Shown: positions 1-6,922, numbered from the stretch's first letter. The stretch: DNA of 11,627 nt from Caldithrix sp. (GCA_004357015.1 SMXE01000134.1:1-11627); one strand, 5' to 3'. Notes: a model not told the origin generated them from the letters alone. Translations and numbers: made by a program.

Positions 1-789
1 CTGAAATCGAACGACCAACTCAGCTATCTGGAGCGGCAAAAACTGGAGGCCCTGCTGAAGGCGTCGCAGGATGTTTCAAAAAAGGTCGCCGCCCTCGACA
101 GGAAAATACGGGAGTCGCAGCAGAGACACACTCAGACCGGGCAGCAGCTTATCAAACTGTATGAATCGGAGATCGACAAGGCTGTGGCGGCGCTGGAAAA
201 GGGCGGACAGAATGCGCAGAACCGGCAAGCGTTCCTCAATCGTATCGACCGGCTGCGGCACAAAAGGACATCCGTTCAGCAAGCTGCCGGCTTACAAAAG
301 GTCGATGAGCTGCAAATCAACCAGCTTGATATTTCGCCCGATGACACGCCCAGGCAAGTCAGGCAGAAAGGAGATCTGTTGAAAGACCAGGAGGAAAAAT
401 ACCGTACTCGCGCCAGGGCACTGCAAGCGCGCGCCGCAGAGCTGCAGAAAGAACTCGACCTGCGCACGCGCGTCAGCGAGATGGTCGAAGATCTGGCCTT
501 GTTCGACCAGCAGGAGGAGGCTCTGACAAATCTGGCCTCACAGTCAGGGGAGTCGGCCGTGACAGCAGGGTTGGATGTTGTGGAATCATCGGACCGCGCT
601 GCCCTGGCCGGAGAAACTATCCTGGTCGGACAGAAGGATTTTGATTTTATTACGCTATCGGGGGATGTGATTGAGGATCTCATTGAGAATCTCTCACATC
701 AGGAACAAGACGCCGAAGCGCGCGCCGACAGCCTTTCGCTGCGGGCGGCCCAATTTTACCACGCTGCCGAAGAACTGAAGAAACAGTAA
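1..789 (+). CDS. Coiled-coil protein of unknown function, 5' end outside the window
   Basis: The reading frame is open from the first base to the TAA at 787-789, giving 262 codons of a gene whose start lies upstream. The protein is very rich in Glu, Lys, Gln, Arg and Leu with heptad-like spacing, especially over the first 75 codons (up to about base 225), over 370-540 and over the last 40 codons. This indicates long alpha-helical coiled coils. A less helical, more hydrophobic stretch lies between (about bases 560-680). No catalytic motif is visible. The next gene, a predicted outer-membrane barrel, begins one base after the stop, so the two are almost certainly co-transcribed and probably translationally coupled. 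A periplasmic coiled-coil partner of that barrel is a reasonable inference, but the signal peptide that would prove export is outside the window. An internal ATG at codon 161 and a GTG at codon 62 are not likely true starts because the coiled coil continues upstream of both. Confidence 0.8.
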   Translation: MKSNDQLSYLERQKLEALLKASQDVSKKVAALDRKIRESQQRHTQTGQQLIKLYESEIDKAVAALEKGGQNAQNRQAFLNRIDRLRHKRTSVQQAAGLQKVDELQINQLDISPDDTPRQVRQKGDLLKDQEEKYRTRARALQARAAELQKELDLRTRVSEMVEDLALFDQQEEALTNLASQSGESAVTAGLDVVESSDRAALAGETILVGQKDFDFITLSGDVIEDLIENLSHQEQDAEARADSLSLRAAQFYHAAEELKKQ

Positions 790-790
790 C

Positions 791-1879
791 TTGCCCGTGC
801 GCGAATTCTCTGGTACAGCGGCCGCCCTTCTGCTCTGCATTTTGTTCCTTCTCGATCCCGGCAATCTCGTATTCGGTCAAAAAAAGCCGAAGTGGCGAGT
901 CAAAAACCGGCTGCAGTTATCATACGAATTCGACAACAACATCCGGGAAAACCCGTCGGACTCGCTCGACCGTATAGAGGATTCCTCAGCCAGATTCCTG
1001 TTCAGTTCAAAGGCCTCGCGCTCAGGAAAAAAAATCGCGCTGCGCTTCACATACCAGGGTGGCCTGCAAACCTATTTTCAGCACTCTATTGAAAACAAAC
1101 TCATCAATGAGATTCGGGCCGCTGCGATTCTTAACCTGCAAGAATTTCGAGTGGGCTTGCGTGGAGCCGGCAGGCTGAAAATTTACCTGAACGATGTTCT
1201 GAACTACTCTACCGGCTCTCTGGAATCATTCGTTCGTCCACCGCCATTTTGGGGCTTTGCAAATGAGTTTTCTGTCAGAAGAGCAGGCATCGAGTACAGC
1301 GATTTTCCCCGGTTTGACTACACAGAAATTCGCCTGGGATGGACTTTTTCGCGCACCCTGAGTCGGAGATTCGGATGGGAAACATCCCTTTTTGTTACAG
1401 GAATCGATTATGACCGCGAAGCCATAAGCTTCGACCCCGAGAACGCGAGTTTGACCATCGAACCCAGAAAGCAAAACGACGATGCTATCCGGTTGTTGAC
1501 GCGGTTCAGCTATTCGAAATTATTCCTTTTCAGCTTTTCGTATTCACTTGAGCACAACGACTCGAACAGTTACGGTTATACTTTCTCCAAACACCAATTT
1601 GTGCTCGTTATCGGCATTCCGCTCCCGCGTGGCATCTGGCTGCGCGGCTACAGCGCACTGCAATTCAAAAACTACAGCGAGGAAACGCTACCCATGTTTC
1701 CGACCGACCTCGACACCGAGCGGGAAGAAAGCAACTTCTTCGTCCTGGATTTATCCAAAGACCTGAACCGCGGCACAACCGCCCTTCTGAGGTTCGCCTA
1801 CTACAACAACGAATCCGTCATCCGCAGCCGCTTTTACAGCAAATTCCTCTTGACCACGGGCTTCGATTTCCGGTTTTAA
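791..1879 (+). CDS. Predicted outer-membrane beta-barrel protein
   Basis: This 362-residue protein starts at TTG 791; a GTG two codons later (797) is an equally plausible start. There is a purine-rich stretch at about 768-780 but no strong ribosome site, which fits coupling to the upstream gene one base away. Residues 5-30 form a signal peptide (Arg-Glu, then a Leu/Ala/Ile core, ending near FGQ). The rest is a chain of alternating polar and hydrophobic segments rich in Tyr, Phe and Arg, typical of transmembrane beta strands. The last residues, GFDFRF, end in Phe, the usual signal recognised by the BAM insertion machinery. It probably forms a pore or an anchoring barrel in the outer membrane. 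The substrate is not visible and I cannot assign a named family. The general look is of the porin-like, OMP_b-brl or Slam/DUF560-type barrels. Partnership with the upstream coiled-coil protein is inferred from gene position. Confidence 0.8.
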   Translation: MPVREFSGTAAALLLCILFLLDPGNLVFGQKKPKWRVKNRLQLSYEFDNNIRENPSDSLDRIEDSSARFLFSSKASRSGKKIALRFTYQGGLQTYFQHSIENKLINEIRAAAILNLQEFRVGLRGAGRLKIYLNDVLNYSTGSLESFVRPPPFWGFANEFSVRRAGIEYSDFPRFDYTEIRLGWTFSRTLSRRFGWETSLFVTGIDYDREAISFDPENASLTIEPRKQNDDAIRLLTRFSYSKLFLFSFSYSLEHNDSNSYGYTFSKHQFVLVIGIPLPRGIWLRGYSALQFKNYSEETLPMFPTDLDTEREESNFFVLDLSKDLNRGTTALLRFAYYNNESVIRSRFYSKFLLTTGFDFRF

Positions 1880-1894
1880 ACCTCTCGCCTCGTT

Positions 1895-1926
1895 TCAGAA
1901 ATCTGAAATAAATATCAGATTTCTGA
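1895..1926. repeat. Perfect 12-bp inverted repeat after the barrel gene
   Basis: TCAGAAATCTGA at 1895-1906 and its exact reverse complement TCAGATTTCTGA at 1915-1926 are separated by the 8-base AT spacer AATAAATA. Each arm is itself a near palindrome (TCAGA-NN-TCTGA), so the element is also two copies of one short dyad, 20 bp apart. It lies 15 bases after the stop at 1879. No T tract follows, so it is not a standard intrinsic terminator. It could be an mRNA 3'-end hairpin or a double operator for the downstream gene. Confidence 0.6.
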
Positions 1927-2104
1927 TGAATCGGCGGGAAAAATCCTCAGCAACGATACAGAATAACAGCGAGATTAGTTGGCCAATCACCCGTGAAACG
2001 CGGTGTTCTTCCGTTGAAATGGTCGGGCAGGCTCATCTGGCACGGGCGTTGCATTGGTAAAGCTGACCCTTTCAACCAACATTCATTAACTTGCGAAAAC
2101 CCAA
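1927..2104. other. Spacer upstream of the first lipoprotein gene
   Basis: No supported gene lies here. A short open frame from 1993 to 2187 overlaps the lipoprotein start and has no coding character. A TTGGCCAA palindrome sits at 1979-1986. I see no convincing sigma-70 promoter, although the change of subject between regions 1 and 2 suggests one should be here. Confidence 0.4.
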
Positions 2105-2950
2105 ATGCGAAACCTATTTTCAATTGCTGCCATTTTAGGACTGCTCATAACGGGCTGTGGCTTCCCGGGTGTTTTCGACGGCAGTGACGATAAGGACATA
2201 CTCGAAAGCAACTCCAGTCCGTCAACCACATTGCTGTCCGTGGCAATAACCGGTGGTTTTGCCGGCGTGCAGCAATTGCTCGCTGTGGATGAAACCGGGC
2301 GCATCGTCTTTACCAATGATTTCTTCCCCGGCGCAACCTGGACCCGACAAATGACAGAGCAGGAACTCGATAATTTTGATGAATTGATGCGTGACAACAA
2401 CTTCTTTTCGCTGGCCAGCGAGTACATTGACTCACAAGTTGCCGATGCCTTCCTCTACGCCATCTCTTACAGCAGCAAGACGGTGCGAACGGACAATTTC
2501 GCCGCGCCGCAAAATCTAAGAAATATCATCGCAGGCATCTTGCAACTCATCAACGCGACACATTTCAGCGGACTGGAACTGACACTGGCGTTGAGCGCGG
2601 ATGAAATCCGTTCCGGTGGATGCGTCGATATGACGCTAAACGTAACCAATGCCGGCCAGGACGCCTTCACGTTGCATTTCAACGACGGCCAGATTTTCGA
2701 TTTCCTGGCACTGACGGTGCAGGGTGAAAAAGATCCTGTTCTCGTTTGGAACTGGGCGCATGACAAGGCGTTCACGGCTGCCTTGTGGGACTTGACCCTG
2801 CAGCCGGGGGACAGCCGTTCCTACCAGGTCACCTGGGATGGCACGAACAACGCTGGCGATGCAATGACAGGTGAGTTCATCATGCGGGCCGAACTTGTTT
2901 CCACCCCCGGTGGCAGCCCCAAGCAGAAAACACTGACCATCCGTGAATAG
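2105..2950 (+). CDS. Lipoprotein with a C-terminal BsuPI-type (protease inhibitor-like) domain
   Basis: The protein has 281 residues. Residues 1-17 are a lipoprotein signal and the lipobox I-T-G-C makes Cys18 the lipidation site, so it should be anchored in the membrane facing the periplasm or outside. Residues 43-150 form a first domain with a 'GGFAGV' turn, a helix with several Glu (84-97) and 'DAFLYAI'. Residues 158-270 match the BsuPI pattern: 'NVTNAGQDAFTLHFNDGQ', then FDFL, VWNW, 'LQPGDSRSY', a TWDG turn and a final strand. BsuPI was named for a Bacillus intracellular proteinase inhibitor. Many secreted members are simply Ig-like beta sandwiches, so inhibition is not proven here. The ATG at 2105 has no clear ribosome site, but it places the signal peptide correctly. 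A second BsuPI-type lipoprotein lies at 5982 in the same gene run. Confidence 0.85.
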   Translation: MRNLFSIAAILGLLITGCGFPGVFDGSDDKDILESNSSPSTTLLSVAITGGFAGVQQLLAVDETGRIVFTNDFFPGATWTRQMTEQELDNFDELMRDNNFFSLASEYIDSQVADAFLYAISYSSKTVRTDNFAAPQNLRNIIAGILQLINATHFSGLELTLALSADEIRSGGCVDMTLNVTNAGQDAFTLHFNDGQIFDFLALTVQGEKDPVLVWNWAHDKAFTAALWDLTLQPGDSRSYQVTWDGTNNAGDAMTGEFIMRAELVSTPGGSPKQKTLTIRE

Positions 2951-2962
2951 AAGCACCTCTAT

Positions 2963-3056
2963 GAAAAAGCTAACCGCCGTCAAGCATCAAATGGATGTGA
3001 TGCCTCCTCCTCCGATCAGAATATCTCAGGTATGAGAAAATGCGGTTAGCTTTTTC
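2963..3056. repeat. Structured intergenic element with 15-bp inverted arms and inner hairpins
   Basis: GAAAAAGCTAACCGC (2963-2977) is an exact inverted copy of 3042-3056. Between the arms lie two smaller hairpins: GCATCA/TGATGC (2984-2989 with 2998-3003) and TCTCA/TGAGA with a GGTA tetraloop (3024-3028 with 3033-3037). The single-stranded joint between them contains CCTCCTCCTCC (3003-3013), which resembles an anti-Shine-Dalgarno sequence. The right arm ends in a short T run followed by CTCTCTC. It may be a small RNA or 5'-leader structure, a non-autonomous mobile repeat (MITE-like), or a bidirectional terminator. No target-site duplication is clear at its edges. Confidence 0.55.
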
Positions 3057-3136
3057 TCTCTCATTTGGCGAAGGTAGTTGGCGATGCAGATAAAAACAAA
3101 AGAACGCTCCCTGAGTACCTGACTCACAAATTTACT

Positions 3137-3141
3137 GGAGG
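3137..3141 (+). promoter_or_regulatory. Ribosome binding site (GGAGG) of the small barrel gene
   Basis: GGAGG lies 6 bases before the ATG at 3148. GGAGGC (3137-3142) is exactly complementary to GCCTCC (3002-3007) inside the structured element upstream, which would allow the leader to mask this site. Confidence 0.65.
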
Positions 3142-3147
3142 CTGGAA

Positions 3148-3744
3148 ATGTCAAAATTACGGACTTGCATTTTAGTTGCACTCTCGATTTTGCCGTCACT
3201 TCTTCTCGGCCAGGCAAACGGGTTGCAACTCATGGCGCTGGGCGGCGTTTTTTCGCCGAGCGACGATGAAATTCAGAATGTCTATGGGGATGGCCCAAGC
3301 GGGAAACTCGCCCTGGCCGTAACCCTTTCCGAAATAAGTCGCCTGAAAATCGCCACCGACTTGTTCAAACAAAACGGAGACCCATTTTATCAGTCAGACG
3401 ATTTTAATGCCGGCGACGCAGCGGACTTGTCGCTCACGGCAATCTCGTTAGCTGTGGAAGTACATCCGCTGACTCCCGGCTATCCCCGCCTATATTTTGG
3501 CGCTGGTGTAGATTACGTATTCGCGAAAGAGGAAATCATTGGCCAGAAAACAGGTAACGGCGGTTCTGTCGGTGCACATTTTTCTATCATTCCAGAAATC
3601 CGGTTGGGCAACCACCTCTCTTTGCTTGCAGAAGTAAGCTACCGCTTTCTGGAAATAACGTTCAAGAGCGATAGGGACCGGTACGAATTCAACTTATCCG
3701 GCGCCAATCTGCTCATCGGACTGGGTTATGATTTTGGCCGTTGA
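3148..3744 (+). CDS. Small outer-membrane beta-barrel protein
   Basis: The ATG at 3148 has a good ribosome site 6 bases upstream. The 198-residue product has a signal peptide at residues 1-24 (Lys-Arg, then a Leu/Ile core, ending near GQANG). After it come about eight amphipathic beta segments: 'GLQLMALGGVFSP', KLALAVTL, LSLTAISLAVEVHP, 'RLYFGAGVDYVFAKE', 'GAHFSIIPEIRLG', LSLLAEVSYRFLEITFK and 'GANLLIGLGYDFG'. Size, Gly/Tyr-rich strands and the GLGYDFGR ending fit the OmpA/OmpW-like eight-stranded 'outer membrane beta-barrel' class (OMP_b-brl). The C-terminal residue is Arg rather than Phe, but an aromatic sits two residues earlier. Its function is unknown. The next lipoprotein gene begins 9 bases after its stop, so the two are likely expressed together. 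Confidence 0.75.
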   Translation: MSKLRTCILVALSILPSLLLGQANGLQLMALGGVFSPSDDEIQNVYGDGPSGKLALAVTLSEISRLKIATDLFKQNGDPFYQSDDFNAGDAADLSLTAISLAVEVHPLTPGYPRLYFGAGVDYVFAKEEIIGQKTGNGGSVGAHFSIIPEIRLGNHLSLLAEVSYRFLEITFKSDRDRYEFNLSGANLLIGLGYDFGR

Positions 3745-3753
3745 TAGGTTCAA

Positions 3754-4182
3754 ATGAAAAAACAGCTACTGAAAAACATTGCCATGCGACCACTTTTTAA
3801 CGAAGCGTTTCTGGTAGTAGGGCTATGCCTGGCTTTATTGTCCTGCGGATTAATTCTTGATAACGACGATTCGAACAAGTCCGGAATCGAGGGAACAGTG
3901 CTGCGAGGGCCAACGTGTCCTGTCGTCCGGGAAAATGACCCGTGCCCTGACCAACCTTTTGCGGCGCCCTTCTATGTCTTTGGTGAAAAAGGCAAGGACA
4001 TAGCAACATTCCAATCCGACGAGCAAGGTCATTTTCGGGTTGCACTGGATCCGGGTGAATATGCCATCGTGCCGGACGAATCGGCGCCCATACTCTTTCC
4101 ACAGAATCAAAGGAAGACGGTGGTCGTGCATCAAAATCAATTTACCGAAGTTACTTTGCTGTTTGATACTGGTATAAGATAA
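3754..4182 (+). CDS. Lipoprotein with a carboxypeptidase-regulatory-like domain
   Basis: The product has 142 residues. A rather long n-region (residues 1-18) precedes a hydrophobic core and the lipobox L-L-S-C, with Cys31 as the lipidation site. An alternative ATG at residue 11 (3784) would give a more usual signal length, but 3754 has a GATAGG-like ribosome site (3743-3748) and follows the previous stop by only 9 bases. Residues 43-110 show the pattern of a small beta-sandwich carboxypeptidase-regulatory-like domain: 'GIEGTVLRGPTCPV', a Cys-Pro pair (NDPCPDQP), 'FQSDEQGHFRVALDPGEY'. The two Cys (about 55 and 64) may form a disulfide. Such domains are usually structural or binding modules on secreted proteins. 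No active site is seen. It sits between a small barrel and a DUF6174-type lipoprotein. Confidence 0.75.
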   Translation: MKKQLLKNIAMRPLFNEAFLVVGLCLALLSCGLILDNDDSNKSGIEGTVLRGPTCPVVRENDPCPDQPFAAPFYVFGEKGKDIATFQSDEQGHFRVALDPGEYAIVPDESAPILFPQNQRKTVVVHQNQFTEVTLLFDTGIR

Positions 4183-4196
4183 GATTGAGAGGAGAC

Positions 4197-4649
4197 ATGC
4201 AGTACATATATCACAATTGCGTCGTGTTTTTGCTCATGGCTGCACTATGCTCGTGTGAGCAAAAAGTAGTGAATCCGCAGAACGAATCGACCCCCTCGGA
4301 ATGGGAGGCGCTCAACATCGACGATTATGAAATCGACCAGCGGGTGAATTGTTTTTGCGCAACACCGCCGGCGAACAGGTTCCACAAAATCACGGTCAGG
4401 GATGACAAGATAGTGAGTGCAGTGGACTTACAAGACGGCCAGGCATTGCCGGAGAAGGACTTTGCATTCTTCAAGACTATCTCAGAACTGGTTGAATTCG
4501 TCGATTCCATCGACCGGGATGGCGTGGCTGTTTACGATGTCCGGATCGACAGCACCCACGGATTTCCAACCTTTATTTACATCGACTTTGACAGCCGGCT
4601 CGCGGACGAGGAAATCGGCTACGAAACCAAGAACTTACATCCGCTGTGA
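4197..4649 (+). CDS. DUF6174-type lipoprotein
   Basis: I chose the ATG at 4197 because GAGAGGAG lies directly upstream (4187-4194). The in-frame TTG at 4185 has no ribosome site and would only add four residues. The 150-residue product has a short signal peptide ending in the lipobox L-C-S-C, so Cys20 should be lipidated. The rest matches the pattern I associate with DUF6174: 'NIDDYEIDQRVNCFCATPP' with the paired Cys of CFC, 'FHKITVRDDKIVSAVD', a helix 'FKTISELVEFVDSI', then 'VYDVRIDSTHGFPTFIYID', DSRLADEEIGYET and a final 'NL'. The molecular role of the family is unknown; it is common in small secreted lipoproteins. The assignment rests on pattern memory and could be confirmed by a profile search. 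The gap to the previous gene is 14 bases, so it is probably the last gene of a 3148-4649 unit. Confidence 0.75.
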   Translation: MQYIYHNCVVFLLMAALCSCEQKVVNPQNESTPSEWEALNIDDYEIDQRVNCFCATPPANRFHKITVRDDKIVSAVDLQDGQALPEKDFAFFKTISELVEFVDSIDRDGVAVYDVRIDSTHGFPTFIYIDFDSRLADEEIGYETKNLHPL

Positions 4650-4668
4650 TGAAAACTCGTCATGGGCA

Positions 4669-4706
4669 GTCGTTCCGGCCAGGCAGTTGCCTGATGCCGG
4701 AATGAC
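4669..4706. repeat. REP-like palindromic hairpin
   Basis: TTCCGGC (4673-4679) pairs with GCCGGAA (4696-4702) and CAGGC (4680-4684) pairs with GCCTG (4689-4693), leaving an AGTT loop and a 2-base AT bulge. The stem extends outward by four pairs (4669-4672 with 4703-4706, one G-T wobble). No T tract follows, so it is not a typical terminator. GTCATTCCGGC-type palindromes, read here on the minus strand, are typical of dispersed extragenic repeats; whether this one is repeated in the genome cannot be seen from this window. Confidence 0.55.
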
Positions 4707-4785
4707 AGGCGCAGGCGGTTTTCGTTCAGACACTATATAAAAGCTTTTGACACTAACTAAATGCAAATCGTAAAGGAGGCAAGGC

Positions 4786-5868
4786 ATGAAAAAATTCATC
4801 AACACAATCGTGACTTTTACGGCGCTGTTCCTTATCACCGCCGTGACATACGATGACAGCGAAAGCTACTGTGTGATCTTCCCGCAAAACGGCCGCGACA
4901 TTTTTGGAGTGGCACAACGAAATATCCTTGTTATAGGGGAGGATGAAGTATCGCTCATCCCGCAGGTCCATTTCGAGGGCGATGCCCGCGACTTCGGCAT
5001 CCTGGTTCCTGTACCCGCCGAGCCAAAGCTGTCAACTGTCGGCTCGATGATTTTTACGGAAGCCAGTTTCATGACCCAGCCTATCGTACGGCGCAGCAGC
5101 AGCGGCGGCTGTGGTTGCGACGATGACAACAACAACATTTTCGGCCCGCAGTTGCTCTCTATTGACAGGGCATCCGTAGGAGCGCTTGTCGATGACGCCC
5201 AGGGCGGCGTAACGGTGATCTATGAAAAAATCGTTGGCACGTTCCAAGCCGTGGTGCTGCAGGCGACGAGCGCCGACGACCTAACGCAATGGCTGGGCGA
5301 GAACAACTATCACTTTGACCCGGAAGACGCGGACTTGCTGGTAGACTATGTCGCACAGGATTGGTTTTTTGTCGCTATGAAACTCGATACGAATCAGGCG
5401 CCGCAGATCATCAATCAATGGTGGAATGCAACCACGTCGCCGGCGAAAATAACGTTCGCCCATTCCGGGGAGTCGCTGACCTATCCGCTGAAAGTTTCAG
5501 CCATCAGCACCAATGAACGCATGGAAGTGCTGGTTTACACCATCGGCAAGAATCCCATGCGCTTCCCCGGAGCCAAGGTTGAATACGCCAATGAGTTCGA
5601 TGAGGATGAGATCGAGGCCGTGTCGATCCAGTATCCAACCCTGTCCGGGTTTATCGCGCCCGGTTCGTTTGTGACCAAATTGCGCAAGACTTTCAGCAAG
5701 GCCGAAATGAAGCAGGATATCGAGATAAGCGTGACAGCAGACAGAACTGAATTCCGGGAAATAAAATACGTCAAAAATAGCAACGTCGGAATTATTGGTA
5801 TGGTGCTTCTGGCTGCGGCACTCTTGTTTAACCGGCGGAAGAGGAACAAATTTCGAGTGGCAGAGTAG
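4786..5868 (+). CDS. DUF2330 domain protein with signal peptide and C-terminal membrane anchor
   Basis: The ATG at 4786 has a strong ribosome site, AAGGAGG at 4773-4779. The 360-residue product starts with a signal peptide (residues 1-20). The mature part follows the DUF2330 pattern: Cys29, 'QRNILVIGEDEVSLIPQV', 'FEGDARDFGILVPVPAEPKL', then a Cys-rich low-complexity insert (residues 104-117, Cys109 and Cys111, Asp and Asn run). A long beta-rich region follows with YHFDPEDADLLVDYVAQDWFFVAMKLD and a YPLKVSAIST segment. Residues about 333-348 form a single hydrophobic helix followed by RRKRNK, so the protein should be held in the inner membrane with its bulk outside the cytoplasm. The biochemical role of DUF2330 is unknown. 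The tail resembles sortase or MYXO-CTERM style anchors, but no recognition motif precedes the helix. It stands alone between two intergenic spacers. Confidence 0.85.
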   Translation: MKKFINTIVTFTALFLITAVTYDDSESYCVIFPQNGRDIFGVAQRNILVIGEDEVSLIPQVHFEGDARDFGILVPVPAEPKLSTVGSMIFTEASFMTQPIVRRSSSGGCGCDDDNNNIFGPQLLSIDRASVGALVDDAQGGVTVIYEKIVGTFQAVVLQATSADDLTQWLGENNYHFDPEDADLLVDYVAQDWFFVAMKLDTNQAPQIINQWWNATTSPAKITFAHSGESLTYPLKVSAISTNERMEVLVYTIGKNPMRFPGAKVEYANEFDEDEIEAVSIQYPTLSGFIAPGSFVTKLRKTFSKAEMKQDIEISVTADRTEFREIKYVKNSNVGIIGMVLLAAALLFNRRKRNKFRVAE

Positions 5869-5981
5869 AGCGTAATAGTGCATGAACGCAAATGCGGGCT
5901 TTCGTCCGAGAAGGGTTGGTGAGGGCGTTTCACAGCTCACATAGTGGCTCCCAGTTGCGCTATGAATAAAGGAGAAAAGCG
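5869..5981. other. Spacer between the DUF2330 gene and the second BsuPI-type lipoprotein
   Basis: No gene is seen. A weak stem GTGAG/CTCAC (5919-5923 with 5936-5940) is present. AAGGAG at 5969-5974 is the ribosome site of the next gene. No clear promoter or terminator is visible. Confidence 0.4.
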
Positions 5982-6878
5982 ATGCAAGGCCTTAGCCACT
6001 TAATGACGATTTCCTGCTATTTACTATTGTGGGCCGCATGCGACTCAATCGAGGGTCCTTCCGGGAATGATCTCGAAACGACATTCCGCCTTACCGATGA
6101 AAATGGTCGTGCCCAAACTGCGTTCGCATTTAAAGATGGCATCCGCTTTCACTACGAAATAGAAAATGTAAGCAGCGCCGACCAGCAGTTCATCATCCCG
6201 GACACGGGTCCCATTGTGACTTTCGAGGTCCTTTCCGGAAACGAGTCATTTGGCGCCTCCGATGACGGCGTGGCTTACGCGCTGGTTATCGTCGTCGATA
6301 CCTTATCATCCGGAGAGAAGATCGTTCACGAATACAGTTGGTTTTCCTACTCCGAACGCCAGTTCCTGCTGCCCGGGAAATACACTGCCCAAGCCAAACC
6401 GCGGTTACAATTCAGCCAGACCGAGACTCCGGGCGAGGAGTCCATCGAGTTTGAGGTGGTGTGCGACTCCTCCGTGCAGAACTGCGACACTTCAAACGTG
6501 GTGGTCATCACCGACACACCTGCGGACTCGTTGCAGCTCGATGCCTTTGCGCTCAATTCCGCAGCGGTCACCGGGGACTCGCTTCTTCTCAGCGTTTCTT
6601 ACAGCGGAGGCTGCAAGAAACACGTCTTCGACTTGTTCATGACGCCTGCCAGTTTCATGGAATCATACCCGGTGCAAGCTAATCTCATCTTACGGCATGG
6701 TGCCAACGAAGATCCCTGCGACGCCCACATCACCCGCGACCTGACATTTGACATCAGCCCGATTGCCGACCTCTTTCGACAATCATACGCCCCGAACGGT
6801 ATCGTGATTCTAAATGTCTTCGAGTACTATGAGAACAACCCCGGCAAAGTGTTGAGCGTCACCTTTCCGATCAAATGA
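5982..6878 (+). CDS. Lipoprotein with a BsuPI-type domain and an unassigned C-terminal domain
   Basis: The ATG at 5982 follows AAGGAG by 7 bases. The 298-residue product has a short signal peptide with a lipobox W-A-A-C, so Cys20 is the likely lipidation site, with Asp at +2. In the enteric Lol system Asp at +2 means inner-membrane retention, but that rule may not hold here. Residues 33-160 look like a BsuPI-type beta sandwich: 'FHYEIENVSSADQQF', a TGPIVTFEV strand, VHEYSWFSYSERQF and the loop LLPGKYTAQA. Residues 183-298 form a second domain that I do not recognise by name. It carries 'SYSGGCKKHVFDLFM', 'MESYPVQANLILRH', NEDPCDAHIT and 'LTFDISPIADLFRQSY', with Cys211, His214 and Cys246 as the striking residues. 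These could be a disulfide plus His or a metal site. The function is unknown. It is the last gene before the iron operon. Confidence 0.8.
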   Translation: MQGLSHLMTISCYLLLWAACDSIEGPSGNDLETTFRLTDENGRAQTAFAFKDGIRFHYEIENVSSADQQFIIPDTGPIVTFEVLSGNESFGASDDGVAYALVIVVDTLSSGEKIVHEYSWFSYSERQFLLPGKYTAQAKPRLQFSQTETPGEESIEFEVVCDSSVQNCDTSNVVVITDTPADSLQLDAFALNSAAVTGDSLLLSVSYSGGCKKHVFDLFMTPASFMESYPVQANLILRHGANEDPCDAHITRDLTFDISPIADLFRQSYAPNGIVILNVFEYYENNPGKVLSVTFPIK

Positions 6879-6922
6879 ATTTTCGAGTTTTCGGTCTCAC
6901 AAAGTAAGTAATGTCGGCCTTA

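Noticed and set aside
1993..2187. A 64-codon frame before the first lipoprotein
   Set aside because: It overlaps the well-supported lipoprotein start in another frame and shows no coding features.
2961..3035. A 24-codon mini-ORF beginning MKKLTAV inside the structured element
   Set aside because: There is no ribosome site, it contains four consecutive prolines, and its start belongs to the inverted repeat arm. A leader peptide cannot be excluded but is not supported.
4747..4752. TTGACA, a perfect -35 box before the DUF2330 gene
   Set aside because: A -10 box at the right distance would fall on the ribosome site, leaving no leader; no TATAAT-like sequence is present there.
5497..5940. A 147-codon minus-strand open frame reaching into the spacer after the DUF2330 gene
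   Set aside because: It is mostly antisense to a recognisable gene, and a parallel minus frame overlaps it. No ribosome site or coding pattern is seen.
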